The notes under the pieces are model-generated. The model ran no database searches. It saw nothing but the letters and a program-made list of their open reading frames with translations, and was not told the DNA's origin. From Nocardia sp. NBC_00565 (lineage in GTDB: Bacteria; Actinomycetota; Actinomycetes; Mycobacteriales; Mycobacteriaceae), in NCBI RefSeq assembly GCF_036345915.1, contig NZ_CP107785.1, forward strand, positions 1,426,001-1,490,000: a DNA stretch of 64,000 nucleotides, given 5' to 3'. The position numbers were made by a program, and so were the translations under genes. How positions within the stretch are numbered: position 1 is the first letter of the stretch; each line of letters begins with the position of its first letter. Of this stretch, positions 33,957-42,634 are shown piece after piece.

Positions 33957-34810
33957 ACCGTCGCTCCCGTCTTGCCGCGGGCGCGCAGTCGTCGCTCTAG
34001 CACCGCGACCACGTCGTAATAGTGGGTCGGTGTCACCCGTGCGAGCGCATCGAACAGGTAGGCGTCCGGTCCGACCAGAATGCGGGCCTTGCCGCGTTCG
34101 ACTCCGCGACAGATGATTTCGGCCGCCTTGTCCGGCGAGGTCAGGGTCACCGCTTCGAATTCGGCCGCCATCTGCTCGTGCGACCGGCCGCGTCCCTCGG
34201 GATCCTTACGGAACCGCGCATTGCGTGCGATGTTGGTGGTGATCCCGCCAGGATGCACGTTCACCGCCGAAACGCCGGTACCCCGAAGTTCTTGGCGCAG
34301 TGCGTCGGTGAAGCCGCGCACCGCGAATTTCGCGGCGCAGTAAGCGCTTTGATACGGCATGCCGACCAACCCGAACACGCTGGAGGTGTTCACGATGACC
34401 CCTTGGTCCTGCTCGACCAGGATGGGCAGAAACGCACGGGTGCCGTTGACGACGCCGTCGAAGTTGATCTGCCGCAACCATTCATCGTCCTGCGGCACCG
34501 CTTCGAGCACCGACGACGACACCGCGACACCGGCATTGTTGAACACCGCTGCCAGCGGTGCCGTCAGCCAGTCCCGGACCTCGGCGGCGAAGGCCAGCTG
34601 ATCGGCGGCGTCGCGCACATCCAGCACCCGGGTGAGCACCGGACCGCTGAGCATCGTCGCCGTCTGCTTCAACCCCATTTCGTCGATATCGGCGACCGCG
34701 ACCGGTGATCCACGGCCCGAGAGCAATTGGGCGAGGCCGCGGCCGATACCGGATGCGGCGCCGGTGATCATGACGGGATGGCCGGACAGTGGTCTAGTGG
34801 TGCGGGGCAT
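33953..34810 (-). CDS. Short-chain dehydrogenase (SadH-like)
   Basis: The 285-residue SDR has the cofactor motif TGAASGIGRG, NNAG, the catalytic serine in NTSSVFGLVG and Tyr/Lys in YQSAYCAAKF, followed by the HPGGITTNIA loop. The ~50-residue C-terminal extension (FDALARVTPTHYYDVVAVLE) is typical of SadH-like enzymes. It overlaps the hydrolase upstream by 17 bases and the FMO downstream by four. Confidence 0.92.
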   Translation of the reverse strand: MPRTTRPLSGHPVMITGAASGIGRGLAQLLSGRGSPVAVADIDEMGLKQTATMLSGPVLTRVLDVRDAADQLAFAAEVRDWLTAPLAAVFNNAGVAVSSSVLEAVPQDDEWLRQINFDGVVNGTRAFLPILVEQDQGVIVNTSSVFGLVGMPYQSAYCAAKFAVRGFTDALRQELRGTGVSAVNVHPGGITTNIARNARFRKDPEGRGRSHEQMAAEFEAVTLTSPDKAAEIICRGVERGKARILVGPDAYLFDALARVTPTHYYDVVAVLERRLRARGKTGATV

Positions 34811-35714
34811 CGGTGCTCCTGGCGGTGCGGATGTGGGTATCGAGGAGGTCGGCGAGTGTCGGCCAGACGCCGACGGGTAGGTCGTGGCCCATACCGGGCA
34901 GTGTGTGCCGGCGCGCGTTCGGGATGGCGCGCGCGGTGACGGTCGCGCCGGTCGGGTTCACCATCGGGTCGCGGTCACCGTGCAGGACCAGCGTCGGAGC
35001 CGCGACGGCGCCGAGTTCGGTTGTCCGGTCACCGGATTTGAGGATGCCCGCCAGCTGACGTCCGACCCCCGCCGCCGGGTGCGGATCGCGATCCCAGGTC
35101 GTCGCGGCCGCGGCGCGCACCGCCGATTCGTCGAACGGGTAGCCGCGCGAGGAGATGTGCCGGTACATGCGGACGGCGCTCGCGATGTGCTCGTCGCGAT
35201 TGCGGGCCGGTCGGCCGAACATCAAGCGCCAGGTCGACAGGGCCGGGCGGCCCACCCGCGGCGCGCCGGTGGTGGACATGATCGAGGTCAGCGAGGCGAC
35301 CCGGTGCGGATAGCGGGCGGCGATGGTCTGCGCGATCATCCCGCCCATCGACATGCCGACCAGATGCGCCGAGCTCAGACCGAGGACATCCAGCAGTCCC
35401 ACCGTATCGGCGGCCGCGTCGGACAGGTCGTATTGCTCTGGGTGCCAACGCTTTCGCAGGAAGTTGAGCGGCCCCGGCGGCGGGAAGCCGAAGTGGGTGG
35501 ACTTCCCGACATCGCGATTGTCGAAACGGATGACGTCGTAGCCTCGACCTTCGAGGAGCCCGCACAATCCGTCGGGCCATTCGTGCATTTGCTGCCCGAG
35601 CCCGGCGATCAGAACGAGCGGGATATCGCCGCTGCCCGAACGCCGATAGCCGAGGGTGATGCCACGCCCGACGTCGGCGAGTTGCTCGTCGGCGTCCGAT
35701 GTTCGCTCGCTCAT
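34794..35714 (-). CDS. Alpha/beta hydrolase in the P450-FMO operon
   Basis: A 306-residue hydrolase: oxyanion region LVLIAGLGQQMHEWPDGL, FDNRDVGKSTHF, nucleophile elbow LVGMSMGGMIAQTIA, acid LVLHGDRDPMVNPTGA and histidine LPGMGHDLPVGVWP. The family cleaves esters or lactones. It overlaps the P450 gene by four bases (ATGA) and the SDR by 17, so it is a core member of the operon, and could open a lactone or ester formed by the FMO. Confidence 0.9.
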   Translation of the reverse strand: MSERTSDADEQLADVGRGITLGYRRSGSGDIPLVLIAGLGQQMHEWPDGLCGLLEGRGYDVIRFDNRDVGKSTHFGFPPPGPLNFLRKRWHPEQYDLSDAAADTVGLLDVLGLSSAHLVGMSMGGMIAQTIAARYPHRVASLTSIMSTTGAPRVGRPALSTWRLMFGRPARNRDEHIASAVRMYRHISSRGYPFDESAVRAAAATTWDRDPHPAAGVGRQLAGILKSGDRTTELGAVAAPTLVLHGDRDPMVNPTGATVTARAIPNARRHTLPGMGHDLPVGVWPTLADLLDTHIRTARSTDAPHH

Positions 35715-37060
35715 GCCGTCACCTGTCCGGCGGCTGCTTCGGCGGCGACAGTGGGCCGGGGCGAACGGCGACGGACCACGGCGCGTCCCTTCTTGGCGGG
35801 CACCAGCGCGACACCGCGGAAGTGCGTGCGCTCATCCGGGGCGGTGGTCGGCTCGAGCGTGAAATCCCGCAGCAGCGTGCGCAATACGACGTTCATCTCC
35901 ATGGTGGCGAACGCGGCCCCGATGCAGCGCCGCGCGCCGCCGCCGAATGGAATCCAGCTGAAGGTGCCCGGCCGGACCCCGACGAAGCGGTCCGGATCGA
36001 AGGCGCGGGCATTCGGGAACAGCTCCTCGTTCTCGTGCATGAGTCGAATGCTGACCAGCACGTTCTGCCCCTTGGGCAGCGTCCAGCGCCCCAGTTCCAG
36101 CGACTCCGCCCGGATCTGGCGTGCCGTCGCGTCGACGACCGGCCGGACCCGCTGCACCTCCAGCAGGGTGGCCTCGCGCAGCGCCGAATCGCCCGCGTCC
36201 ACCTCGGCGACCAAGCGCCGCAACACATCCGGATGTCTGCGCAACCGCTCGATGGTCCACGCGAGCGTGGTCGCGGTGGTTTCGTGCCCGGCGGTGAGCA
36301 GGGCCAGCAGTTCGTCGGCGATCTCGCTTCGGGTCATCGCGGTGCCGTCGTCGTATCGGGACTGCAGCATCATCGCCAGCACGTCGTCACGGTCGGCGAG
36401 GCGCTCCTGATCGGCGGCGGCGCGGTCGATGAGTCGGCCGACGATCTCGTCATAGTGCCGGCGATGTGCGGCGAAGCGGGCCCACGGCCCGAACCGCCCC
36501 AGGAACTTTCGCGGCACCGGCACCGCCGCCAGCGCCGATCCGACCAGCACCAGTTTCGGCAGCAACTCGCGCAGCTCGTCGAATTCCTTGCCCTCGGCGC
36601 CGAATACCGCGCGCAGGATCACATTCAGCGTGATCCGCATCATCGAGTCCATGGTCGCGAACTCCCGGCCCTGCGGCCAAGTGGCCAGTTCGTGGACCGT
36701 CTCCTGCTCGATCAGGCCCTCGTACACCGCGAGGCGGCGGCCGTGGAACGGCGGGGTCAGCAGTTTGCGGTGCTTGCGATGTTCGGCGCCCTTCAGCGCG
36801 AACAGCGAGCCGGGACCGAGGAACTGTCCGAGATTGACATCGACGTTGTCGGCGATATCGGTGCTCGCGGTGAACAGCGCCTTCACCTCGGCCGGGTCGG
36901 ACAGCACCACCATGCGACCGAACCTGGGTAGGTAGAAGGTGAACGCCGAGCCGTAGCGGTCGTGCAGCCTGCGCCATGCGCGGGTGCGACCGGCCATCAC
37001 CTCCAGGCCCTGCAGGAAAGCCGGAGTCGTTGGTCCGTCGGGCAATTTCACCGTGGTCAT
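35711..37060 (-). CDS. Cytochrome P450 (CYP138-like) leading the operon
   Basis: A 449-residue P450 with all signatures: I-helix LLTAGHETTATTL, K-helix EVQR within LLEVQRVRPVVDA, and heme loop FSWIPFGGGARRCIGAAFAT. The N-terminal half (KALFTASTDIADNVDVNLGQ) resembles mycobacterial CYP137/CYP138 proteins. ATG 37060 follows GGGAGGT; an upstream in-frame extension lacks a good site. Two palindromes lie 18-58 bases upstream. No ferredoxin gene is in the operon. Confidence 0.92.
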   Translation of the reverse strand: MTTVKLPDGPTTPAFLQGLEVMAGRTRAWRRLHDRYGSAFTFYLPRFGRMVVLSDPAEVKALFTASTDIADNVDVNLGQFLGPGSLFALKGAEHRKHRKLLTPPFHGRRLAVYEGLIEQETVHELATWPQGREFATMDSMMRITLNVILRAVFGAEGKEFDELRELLPKLVLVGSALAAVPVPRKFLGRFGPWARFAAHRRHYDEIVGRLIDRAAADQERLADRDDVLAMMLQSRYDDGTAMTRSEIADELLALLTAGHETTATTLAWTIERLRRHPDVLRRLVAEVDAGDSALREATLLEVQRVRPVVDATARQIRAESLELGRWTLPKGQNVLVSIRLMHENEELFPNARAFDPDRFVGVRPGTFSWIPFGGGARRCIGAAFATMEMNVVLRTLLRDFTLEPTTAPDERTHFRGVALVPAKKGRAVVRRRSPRPTVAAEAAAGQVTA

Positions 37061-37077
37061 GCGGCACCTCCCAGCGC

Positions 37078-37093
37078 GGTACATCTGCGTACC
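37078..37093. promoter_or_regulatory. Inverted repeat, proximal operator candidate
   Basis: GGTAC-atctgc-GTACC has perfect five-base arms, starting 18 bases upstream of the P450 ATG. It shares its GGTAC/GTACC arms with the larger palindrome a few bases further upstream. Confidence 0.5.
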
Positions 37094-37100
37094 ATCAGCA

Positions 37101-37118
37101 CGGTACGCTAACGTACCG
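37101..37118. promoter_or_regulatory. Inverted repeat, distal operator candidate
   Basis: CGGTACG-CTAA-CGTACCG has perfect seven-base arms with a four-base spacer. The same GGTAC/GTACC half-sites recur at 37078-37093, so a TetR protein could bind twice. The TetR gene at the operon end is the likely owner. Confidence 0.68.
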
Positions 37119-37397
37119 GGATGCGGCAAGGGTCACTTTCGCCGCGCGGACGGTGCACATGGTCGGGCACGCACCACGGTCGGTGCGTCCTCGGATATGG
37201 GAGTACCGGAACCGGCCGCTGCCGAGCCGAGCGGGCAACGGCAGTCGGATTCAGTGCCTGATATGCCAGCCTCGGCGGAACACAGGTGCGTCGCCGGCCA
37301 GCGCCGAGTGACACCAGCCCATCATGTTGTCTGCGTTGGTGTGCCGATGACCTGATGCAGCGAGGTCTCCGGTAAATGGTTTGTCGACTAAACGAAC

Positions 37398-38804
37398 CTA
37401 GCCGAACAAGCCGCCGAGCACCCCGCCGCTCTGACCGGCTTCCTGGCCGCCGCCGGTTCCGCCGATCAGACCACCCGGCGGCAGCTCGGAGGGCTGCACG
37501 ATGACGAAGCCGCGGCCAGAGAAGGACAGGGTCAGGCCCTCACCGGTACTGCGTCCCATGAGGCGGCCGAGGCCGAAGGAGTCGTTGCGTTTGATGCCGG
37601 TGGACAGGCTCGACGACCAGGCCACGGCGGCTTGCGGGTCGGCGTAGGTGGGCTGGTCCACGTTGAGCACCACCGGTGTGCCGTGGGTGGTGATGGCGAT
37701 GCGGCCGCGACCGCTGAACACGCAGTTGAAGAAGCCCGCATTGCTCGCGAAACCGGCTGCGCCCTGGACTCTTTGGATGTTGTACGACAGTGACGTGTCG
37801 AAGGCGAGGACGTTCGCGCCGTTGATGGTGAGTCCGTCGGTGCCGTCGAGGTCAACGGTGTGCACATCGGCGGCGGCGTTGGCCAGGAACAAGTCGCCGC
37901 GGCCGGAGACCTGCATCAGTGGCACACCCTCGCCGGTGAGGCGCTGCTGGATCGCGCGGCCGATGCCGCCCGAGCCGAGCGCCTTGAAGTGCAGGTCGCC
38001 CTGGTAGGCGACCATCGAACCGGCACGCGCCATGGTCTCGCCGCTGACGGCGACCTTGATCATCTTGCCGCCCTGCTTCTGGATGCCGATGCCGTTGACT
38101 TCGGCGTGGCTCGCGTTGAACAGTTCGCTCTGCATCGGCAGTGCTCCTTGCTGAGGTGACATCGGTGGGGGCGGCGCCGCGGCGCCGGGCGGTGGATAGG
38201 CGGGCGCCGCGGCATAACCGGCCGCGGGCGGATACTGCGGAGCAGCAGGTGCGGCCGAAGGCGGATACTGGGGCGCGGCCGGGGGCGGAGCGGGCGCCGC
38301 TTCGGGCTCGTCGTCGATATTCACCCCGAACGCCGTCGCGATCCCCGCCAGCCCGTTGTCGTAGCCCTGCCCGACCGCGCGCACCTTCCACCCGCCACCG
38401 CGGCGATAGATCTCCACGCACACCACGGCGGTCTCGGTGCTGAGTCCGCTCATCGGGAAAGTCAGTGTGCCCGAATCAGATCCGATCGTTGCGGTCAGCG
38501 AACTCGCGCCCGCGAAGGTCGGCGGCCCGCTACCGTCGAGGCTGGCCGCGACCACGACCTTGTCGACATCGGCGGGCAGTGCGGAGGTCTGCACATCGAC
38601 CATATCGCCCGCGCCGCGGCCGTGCCGGTAGGTGACGCCGGGACCGACCGGCTGATTGAAGAAGACGAAGTCGGCATCGGAGCGGACCCGTCCGTTGGCA
38701 CCGAGCAGCAGCGCCGATACATCGACCGGCGCGGCACAGGTGACGGTCACGGTCATCCGGTCGCCAGGTGCGGGTCGATTCTCCCCGCGAGCGAGTGCGG
38801 TCAC
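37398..38804 (-). CDS. TerD-AIM24 fusion protein
   Basis: A 468-residue two-domain protein. Residues about 1-160 are a TerD domain (VTVTCAAPVDVSALLLGANG, RSDADFVFFNQP, FVVCVEIYRRGG-like) as found in tellurite and stress operons and known to bind calcium. A Pro/Ala-rich linker follows (about 165-225). Residues 230-468 are an AIM24-like beta domain (GDLFLANAAADVHTVDLDG, LAFDTSLSYNIQRVQGAAG, FVIVQPSELPPGG). GTG 38804 is the likely start. No other ter gene is adjacent. Confidence 0.85.
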   Translation of the reverse strand: MTALARGENRPAPGDRMTVTVTCAAPVDVSALLLGANGRVRSDADFVFFNQPVGPGVTYRHGRGAGDMVDVQTSALPADVDKVVVAASLDGSGPPTFAGASSLTATIGSDSGTLTFPMSGLSTETAVVCVEIYRRGGGWKVRAVGQGYDNGLAGIATAFGVNIDDEPEAAPAPPPAAPQYPPSAAPAAPQYPPAAGYAAAPAYPPPGAAAPPPPMSPQQGALPMQSELFNASHAEVNGIGIQKQGGKMIKVAVSGETMARAGSMVAYQGDLHFKALGSGGIGRAIQQRLTGEGVPLMQVSGRGDLFLANAAADVHTVDLDGTDGLTINGANVLAFDTSLSYNIQRVQGAAGFASNAGFFNCVFSGRGRIAITTHGTPVVLNVDQPTYADPQAAVAWSSSLSTGIKRNDSFGLGRLMGRSTGEGLTLSFSGRGFVIVQPSELPPGGLIGGTGGGQEAGQSGGVLGGLFG

Positions 38805-38916
38805 GGCGGACCGCCCCGGTCGATATGTCCGAGTGGCATGCGATTCACGGCATCAAGTGTGTCCCGAGTCCGGTCCATTCGCCACTATCTCGGGCACATA
38901 TCGGTGATGTCGTAGT

Positions 38917-39240
38917 TCACCGACGCCGCATGGCGGCCAGTCCATCCCGCGACAGATCCGGCCACGGTGGCCTACGCAACACCGCGAGCGTGGCGATGAC
39001 GGCTGCCAGCAGGCCGATCAACTCGGCCATCAGTGCTATCCGGGTCTCGTCGACCGCGGGCGCCCAGGTGACGCTGCCGTTGTGGACGACGAATACGCCG
39101 ACCGGTCGGGCGGAGCGCAGCAGGGCGCTGGTGCGGGCGACGGTGATGACGGTGGAGCCGTCGGCGGTTTCCTGTGGTTGGCCGTAGACGAGCGAAACAT
39201 CCTCGACCGCGTGCAATCGACTCAGTTGGTCTCGAAGCAT
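38917..39240 (-). CDS. Small GerW/YtfJ-like protein with a membrane helix
   Basis: A 107-residue protein starting at ATG 39240. VYGQPQETADGSTVITVART and ARPVGVFVVHNGSVTWAPAV recall the GerW (YtfJ) fold named after spore germination in Bacillus but widespread in non-spore-formers. A hydrophobic helix (LMAELIGLLAAVIATLAVL) follows, then a short basic tail. Function unknown here. Confidence 0.55.
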   Translation of the reverse strand: MLRDQLSRLHAVEDVSLVYGQPQETADGSTVITVARTSALLRSARPVGVFVVHNGSVTWAPAVDETRIALMAELIGLLAAVIATLAVLRRPPWPDLSRDGLAAMRRR

Positions 39241-39417
39241 CAATCCCACCCCTTTTCTGGATCTGGCCGCCGCACAGTCGCCTTGGAGTATCGGCGCAAC
39301 GGCGGGACATGGCAAGCGCGCCTGTCACTAGGCATTACGTATGCCCAGCTGTGGGGCGGGGGGAGCGGCTTCGGCTGTGGTAGGAGTTTGCGAGATCGTA
39401 GGTGAGAGGCGAGTGGG

Positions 39418-40911
39418 TTGTCGGCGAGGCTGGTGCGGTGGTTGTTGTTGGTAGCGGTCGGTGCGGTGGTGATCATCGTGCCGGGAGCACAGGTCGACCC
39501 GGCGCTGCGGTTCTATCACCAGCGGCTGCATTGGCACCCCTGTGGCATCGAGAATTTGGACAAGGCCGCGGGCGAGTGCGCGGATGTGCTGGTGCCACTC
39601 GATTATCTGCGACCCTACGATCGCACGCTGACGGTGGCGATCTCCCGGGTCAAGGCCACCGATCCGGATCAGCGGCAGGGCGTTCTGCTGGCCAATCCGG
39701 GCGGGCCGGGCGCATCGGGTTTGGATACCGTGGATCTGCTCGGTGATGTGCTCAGCCCGCGGGTGCGCGCGCGTTTCGATCTGATCGGTATGGATCCGCG
39801 CGGTGTGGGCGAGTCCGGGCGGACGCCGCGCTGTGGGTGGCCGGTGGGCGAAATGATCCATTCGGCGGGCGTGGATCCACAGGGCTTCGCGCGCGAGACC
39901 GCGCCGGCCGCGGATATGGCCGCCGGCTGTGTGGCCGATGATCCGACGAAGGTACGTCAGCTCACCACTCGGAATACCGCTCGCGATATGGATGTCATTC
40001 GAGTCGCCCTCGGCGAACCGAAGATCAGCTACTACGGCGTCTCCTATGGAACCTATCTCGGTGCGGTGTTCACGCAGATGTTCCCGGAGCGCAGCGACCG
40101 GATGGTGTTCGACAGTGCGATCGATCCGGACCGGTATTGGGAAGGCCTCGTTCAGGATTGGGGGCCCGCGGACGAGCGAGCGATCGAGGACTGGTCGAAT
40201 TGGGTTGCGGACCAGGATGATACGTATCACTTCGGTGCCACTCCGGCCGAGGTGCGGGCCGCGGTGACAGACCTGATCGCGGCGGCGGCGCGGCAGCCGA
40301 TCGTTATCGACGATTTCCCGATCGACGATCATTGGCTGCCATTTCTCTTGCACAATATGCTGACCGATTCTCGGCGCAACCAAGCGCTGGCCGAGGTGGT
40401 ACGCGAGATCGCCGACGCGGCGGGTGGGCCGCCCGTGGCGGCGCGGGCGGCAAGGCTGCGAATCGTGTTGCAGTCGCTGCGATCCGAGGAGAATTCCGTA
40501 TTGGCGCAAATCGCGTGCGGCGATGTCGGCGCACCGACCGATCCGGCGTGGTATGCGAGCAATATCGAAGCCGCGCGCGCCGCCCAGCCGGTATTCGGCG
40601 CCTTGGCGAACAATATCCAGCCGTGCGCGTACTGGCCACGGCCCGTCGAATCCGCCACCACCGTGCGGAATTCGGTGTCCGCGCTCATTGTGCAAGCGAC
40701 CGGGGACGCGCGAACCCCGTACGCCCACGGTGCTCGACTACATCAGCACATGTCCGAATCCCGCATGGTCACCCTGCAGGATGTCCGCATCCACATGACA
40801 TTCCGGCCCGACCTGAGCGCATGCGTGAACACCGCGATCAATTCCTACTTCGGCGATGGCGCCCTGCCCGTCACCGATCTCACCTGCTATGCCGATCAAG
40901 TGGCGCAGTAG
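39418..40911 (+). CDS. Secreted or anchored S33 tripeptidyl-aminopeptidase-like hydrolase
   Basis: The 497-residue protein begins with a signal/anchor (VRWLLLVAVGAVVIIV). It has PLDYLRPYDRTLTVAISRVK, LANPGGPGASGLD, the nucleophile elbow YYGVSYGTYLGAVF and the late histidine region VTLQDVRIHMTF, matching the S33 alpha/beta hydrolases of actinobacteria (SlpD/SlpE, Mycobacterium CaeA/Hip1 relatives). It probably acts in the cell envelope on peptides or esters. TTG 39418 or GTG 39433 starts it. Confidence 0.88.
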   Translation: MSARLVRWLLLVAVGAVVIIVPGAQVDPALRFYHQRLHWHPCGIENLDKAAGECADVLVPLDYLRPYDRTLTVAISRVKATDPDQRQGVLLANPGGPGASGLDTVDLLGDVLSPRVRARFDLIGMDPRGVGESGRTPRCGWPVGEMIHSAGVDPQGFARETAPAADMAAGCVADDPTKVRQLTTRNTARDMDVIRVALGEPKISYYGVSYGTYLGAVFTQMFPERSDRMVFDSAIDPDRYWEGLVQDWGPADERAIEDWSNWVADQDDTYHFGATPAEVRAAVTDLIAAAARQPIVIDDFPIDDHWLPFLLHNMLTDSRRNQALAEVVREIADAAGGPPVAARAARLRIVLQSLRSEENSVLAQIACGDVGAPTDPAWYASNIEAARAAQPVFGALANNIQPCAYWPRPVESATTVRNSVSALIVQATGDARTPYAHGARLHQHMSESRMVTLQDVRIHMTFRPDLSACVNTAINSYFGDGALPVTDLTCYADQVAQ

Positions 40912-40917
40912 GGGGAA

Positions 40918-42528
40918 TCAACCGGGCACGACCGCCCACGAGTGATAGCGCGATGCCGCATTCCACAGGAAGAAGCTGTTGGTCCCCGCGGCCGCCGCAG
41001 CATCGATCTGCGCTTTGACCTCGGCATCCCCGTAATTCACCCCTAGGCTGAAGTCCTGCAGCCACGGGATGACCTTCGCGCCGGTGCCTTCGGTCTGTTC
41101 GAAGAAGTCGGCCAGCGACCGCAATACGATGTCATACGGCTGGGCGTTGGGGTTCGCGACACCGTACTCGCCGGAATTCCAATGCGACGGGTAGAGCATC
41201 GGCGACACATAGTCGACATATCGGGCGATCAACGGAATGTCCTGTGCGATCTCCTCCGGCCGGGTCGCGGCGATACCGAAAACCGCGGCACTGAGGTTGG
41301 CGCCTTTGTCACGCACCGGATCCCGGCTCTCGTGCAGGAACTCCGCGATGGACACACTCGGTGTCTCGGTCAGTCCGGGGAACTGCATCTGTGATAACGC
41401 GCCATCCGGTCGCCGGACGTAGTCGTACATGATGCCGTCGAAGCCCAGCTCGGCCGCCTCGGTCGCGAGATCGATGTTGTACTTGCGGATCTCGGGGTTG
41501 GCGAAGTTGGTGAACGCGATCGCACCGTACTTGCTGGCATACGGCTGGCCTGCGGGGTTCTGGATGACCCAGTCCGGATGTCCTTCGCGCCAAGCCCATT
41601 CGGCCATCGTCGGGTCACGGAATGCCACGATTCGCCCGACCACCCGCACATTCATCTCGTGCAGCTGCCGCAATGCCGCACGCACGTCATAGATCCCGGC
41701 GGCGGCACCGGTTCGCCGTGCGAGCGGCACCTGGGAGTCGTACCCGATGACACCGTCCTCGTCCTTGATATCGAGTTGGACGGTATCGATGCGCCCCTCG
41801 CGGGCCATATCCAGCACGGGTTCGCGCAGTCCCTCGTAGGCCCACCCGTAGGCGGTGATATGCACCGCCTTGACCCGTGGCACATCGACCGATGTCGTAA
41901 TCGCCTGGGTCGCCTTATTTCCCGCGGCGTCGACCGCGATCACCTCGCCGCCGACCGGTGTGCGCGGCAGGGTGATCTCGAATGAACCGTCTGCGGCCGG
42001 CGTCACCGATTGTGCGCCGACGGACACGTGCACCGCACCGGATTCCTTGCCACGCAAGGTGATCGCCTGGCGGTAGGACCCCGCGTGCCCTGGCTGGGTC
42101 ACTTCCAGTTGCGGCGCCTCGGTATCCACGGTGAAGGTCGCGGTTGTGCCCGGACCGGAGCCGAACAGCCCGGATACGGCGCCGCGCGGGATCTCCGCGG
42201 TGAATCTGTGCTCGCCATCGGCGAGGTGTCCGGGTCGGTACACCACCGTCTCGCCCTCGACCGTGCCGGGCACCGACTTGCCGTCGAGCTCGAGCCGCAT
42301 GGCCTTCGGGTCGTGGCCGTGCGCGTCCACCCGCAATGCCAGACCGGCGAGGGCGGCCGCGCCGACCACCCCGTCCGGCCGTCCGGACAGCGCCAGACCC
42401 GCGGGTTCGGCCCGGTTGGCGCCGATGATCACAGATGCGATGAGGATTGATAAAGCTGCGATAACCGCTATTGCCGCCAGCCGCCACCGTCCGGTAATCC
42501 GGACCAATTTGTCCAACGCGCACACCAA
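40918..42528 (-). CDS. DUF4015 putative glycoside hydrolase, membrane-anchored
   Basis: A 536-residue protein with a signal anchor (residues about 15-40), two beta-type domains (about 45-215) and a TIM-barrel-like DUF4015 domain (about 220-535): VDTVQLDIKDEDGVIGYDS-like, MNVRVVGRIVAFRDP, LGFDGIMYDYVRRPDG and YVDYVSPMLYPSHWNSGEYG. The family (COG1306) is predicted to cut polysaccharides; no activity is established to my knowledge. TTG 42528 or GTG 42525 starts it. It diverges from a polysaccharide deacetylase, so both may act on the cell envelope. Confidence 0.85.
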   Translation of the reverse strand: MVCALDKLVRITGRWRLAAIAVIAALSILIASVIIGANRAEPAGLALSGRPDGVVGAAALAGLALRVDAHGHDPKAMRLELDGKSVPGTVEGETVVYRPGHLADGEHRFTAEIPRGAVSGLFGSGPGTTATFTVDTEAPQLEVTQPGHAGSYRQAITLRGKESGAVHVSVGAQSVTPAADGSFEITLPRTPVGGEVIAVDAAGNKATQAITTSVDVPRVKAVHITAYGWAYEGLREPVLDMAREGRIDTVQLDIKDEDGVIGYDSQVPLARRTGAAAGIYDVRAALRQLHEMNVRVVGRIVAFRDPTMAEWAWREGHPDWVIQNPAGQPYASKYGAIAFTNFANPEIRKYNIDLATEAAELGFDGIMYDYVRRPDGALSQMQFPGLTETPSVSIAEFLHESRDPVRDKGANLSAAVFGIAATRPEEIAQDIPLIARYVDYVSPMLYPSHWNSGEYGVANPNAQPYDIVLRSLADFFEQTEGTGAKVIPWLQDFSLGVNYGDAEVKAQIDAAAAAGTNSFFLWNAASRYHSWAVVPG

Positions 42529-42634
42529 CTTTCGTCTGTCGATACCGCCTAACTATCTACCCCAGACAGCGCCCGTGGGCGGACATATTCCGATTCGCAA
42601 CCGAGTTTCCTTGTCGCCGCGTACCGTTCGATCG

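Noticed and set aside
34884..36410. 508-codon plus-strand frame across the hydrolase and P450 genes
   Set aside because: Antisense of two well-supported genes; composition is Arg/Ala-rich without motifs.
31756..37060. Assignment as the mymA operon of Mycobacterium
   Set aside because: The gene order differs (a P450 leads, there is no acyl-CoA ligase or VirS-type AraC regulator) and pknK is 20 kb away.
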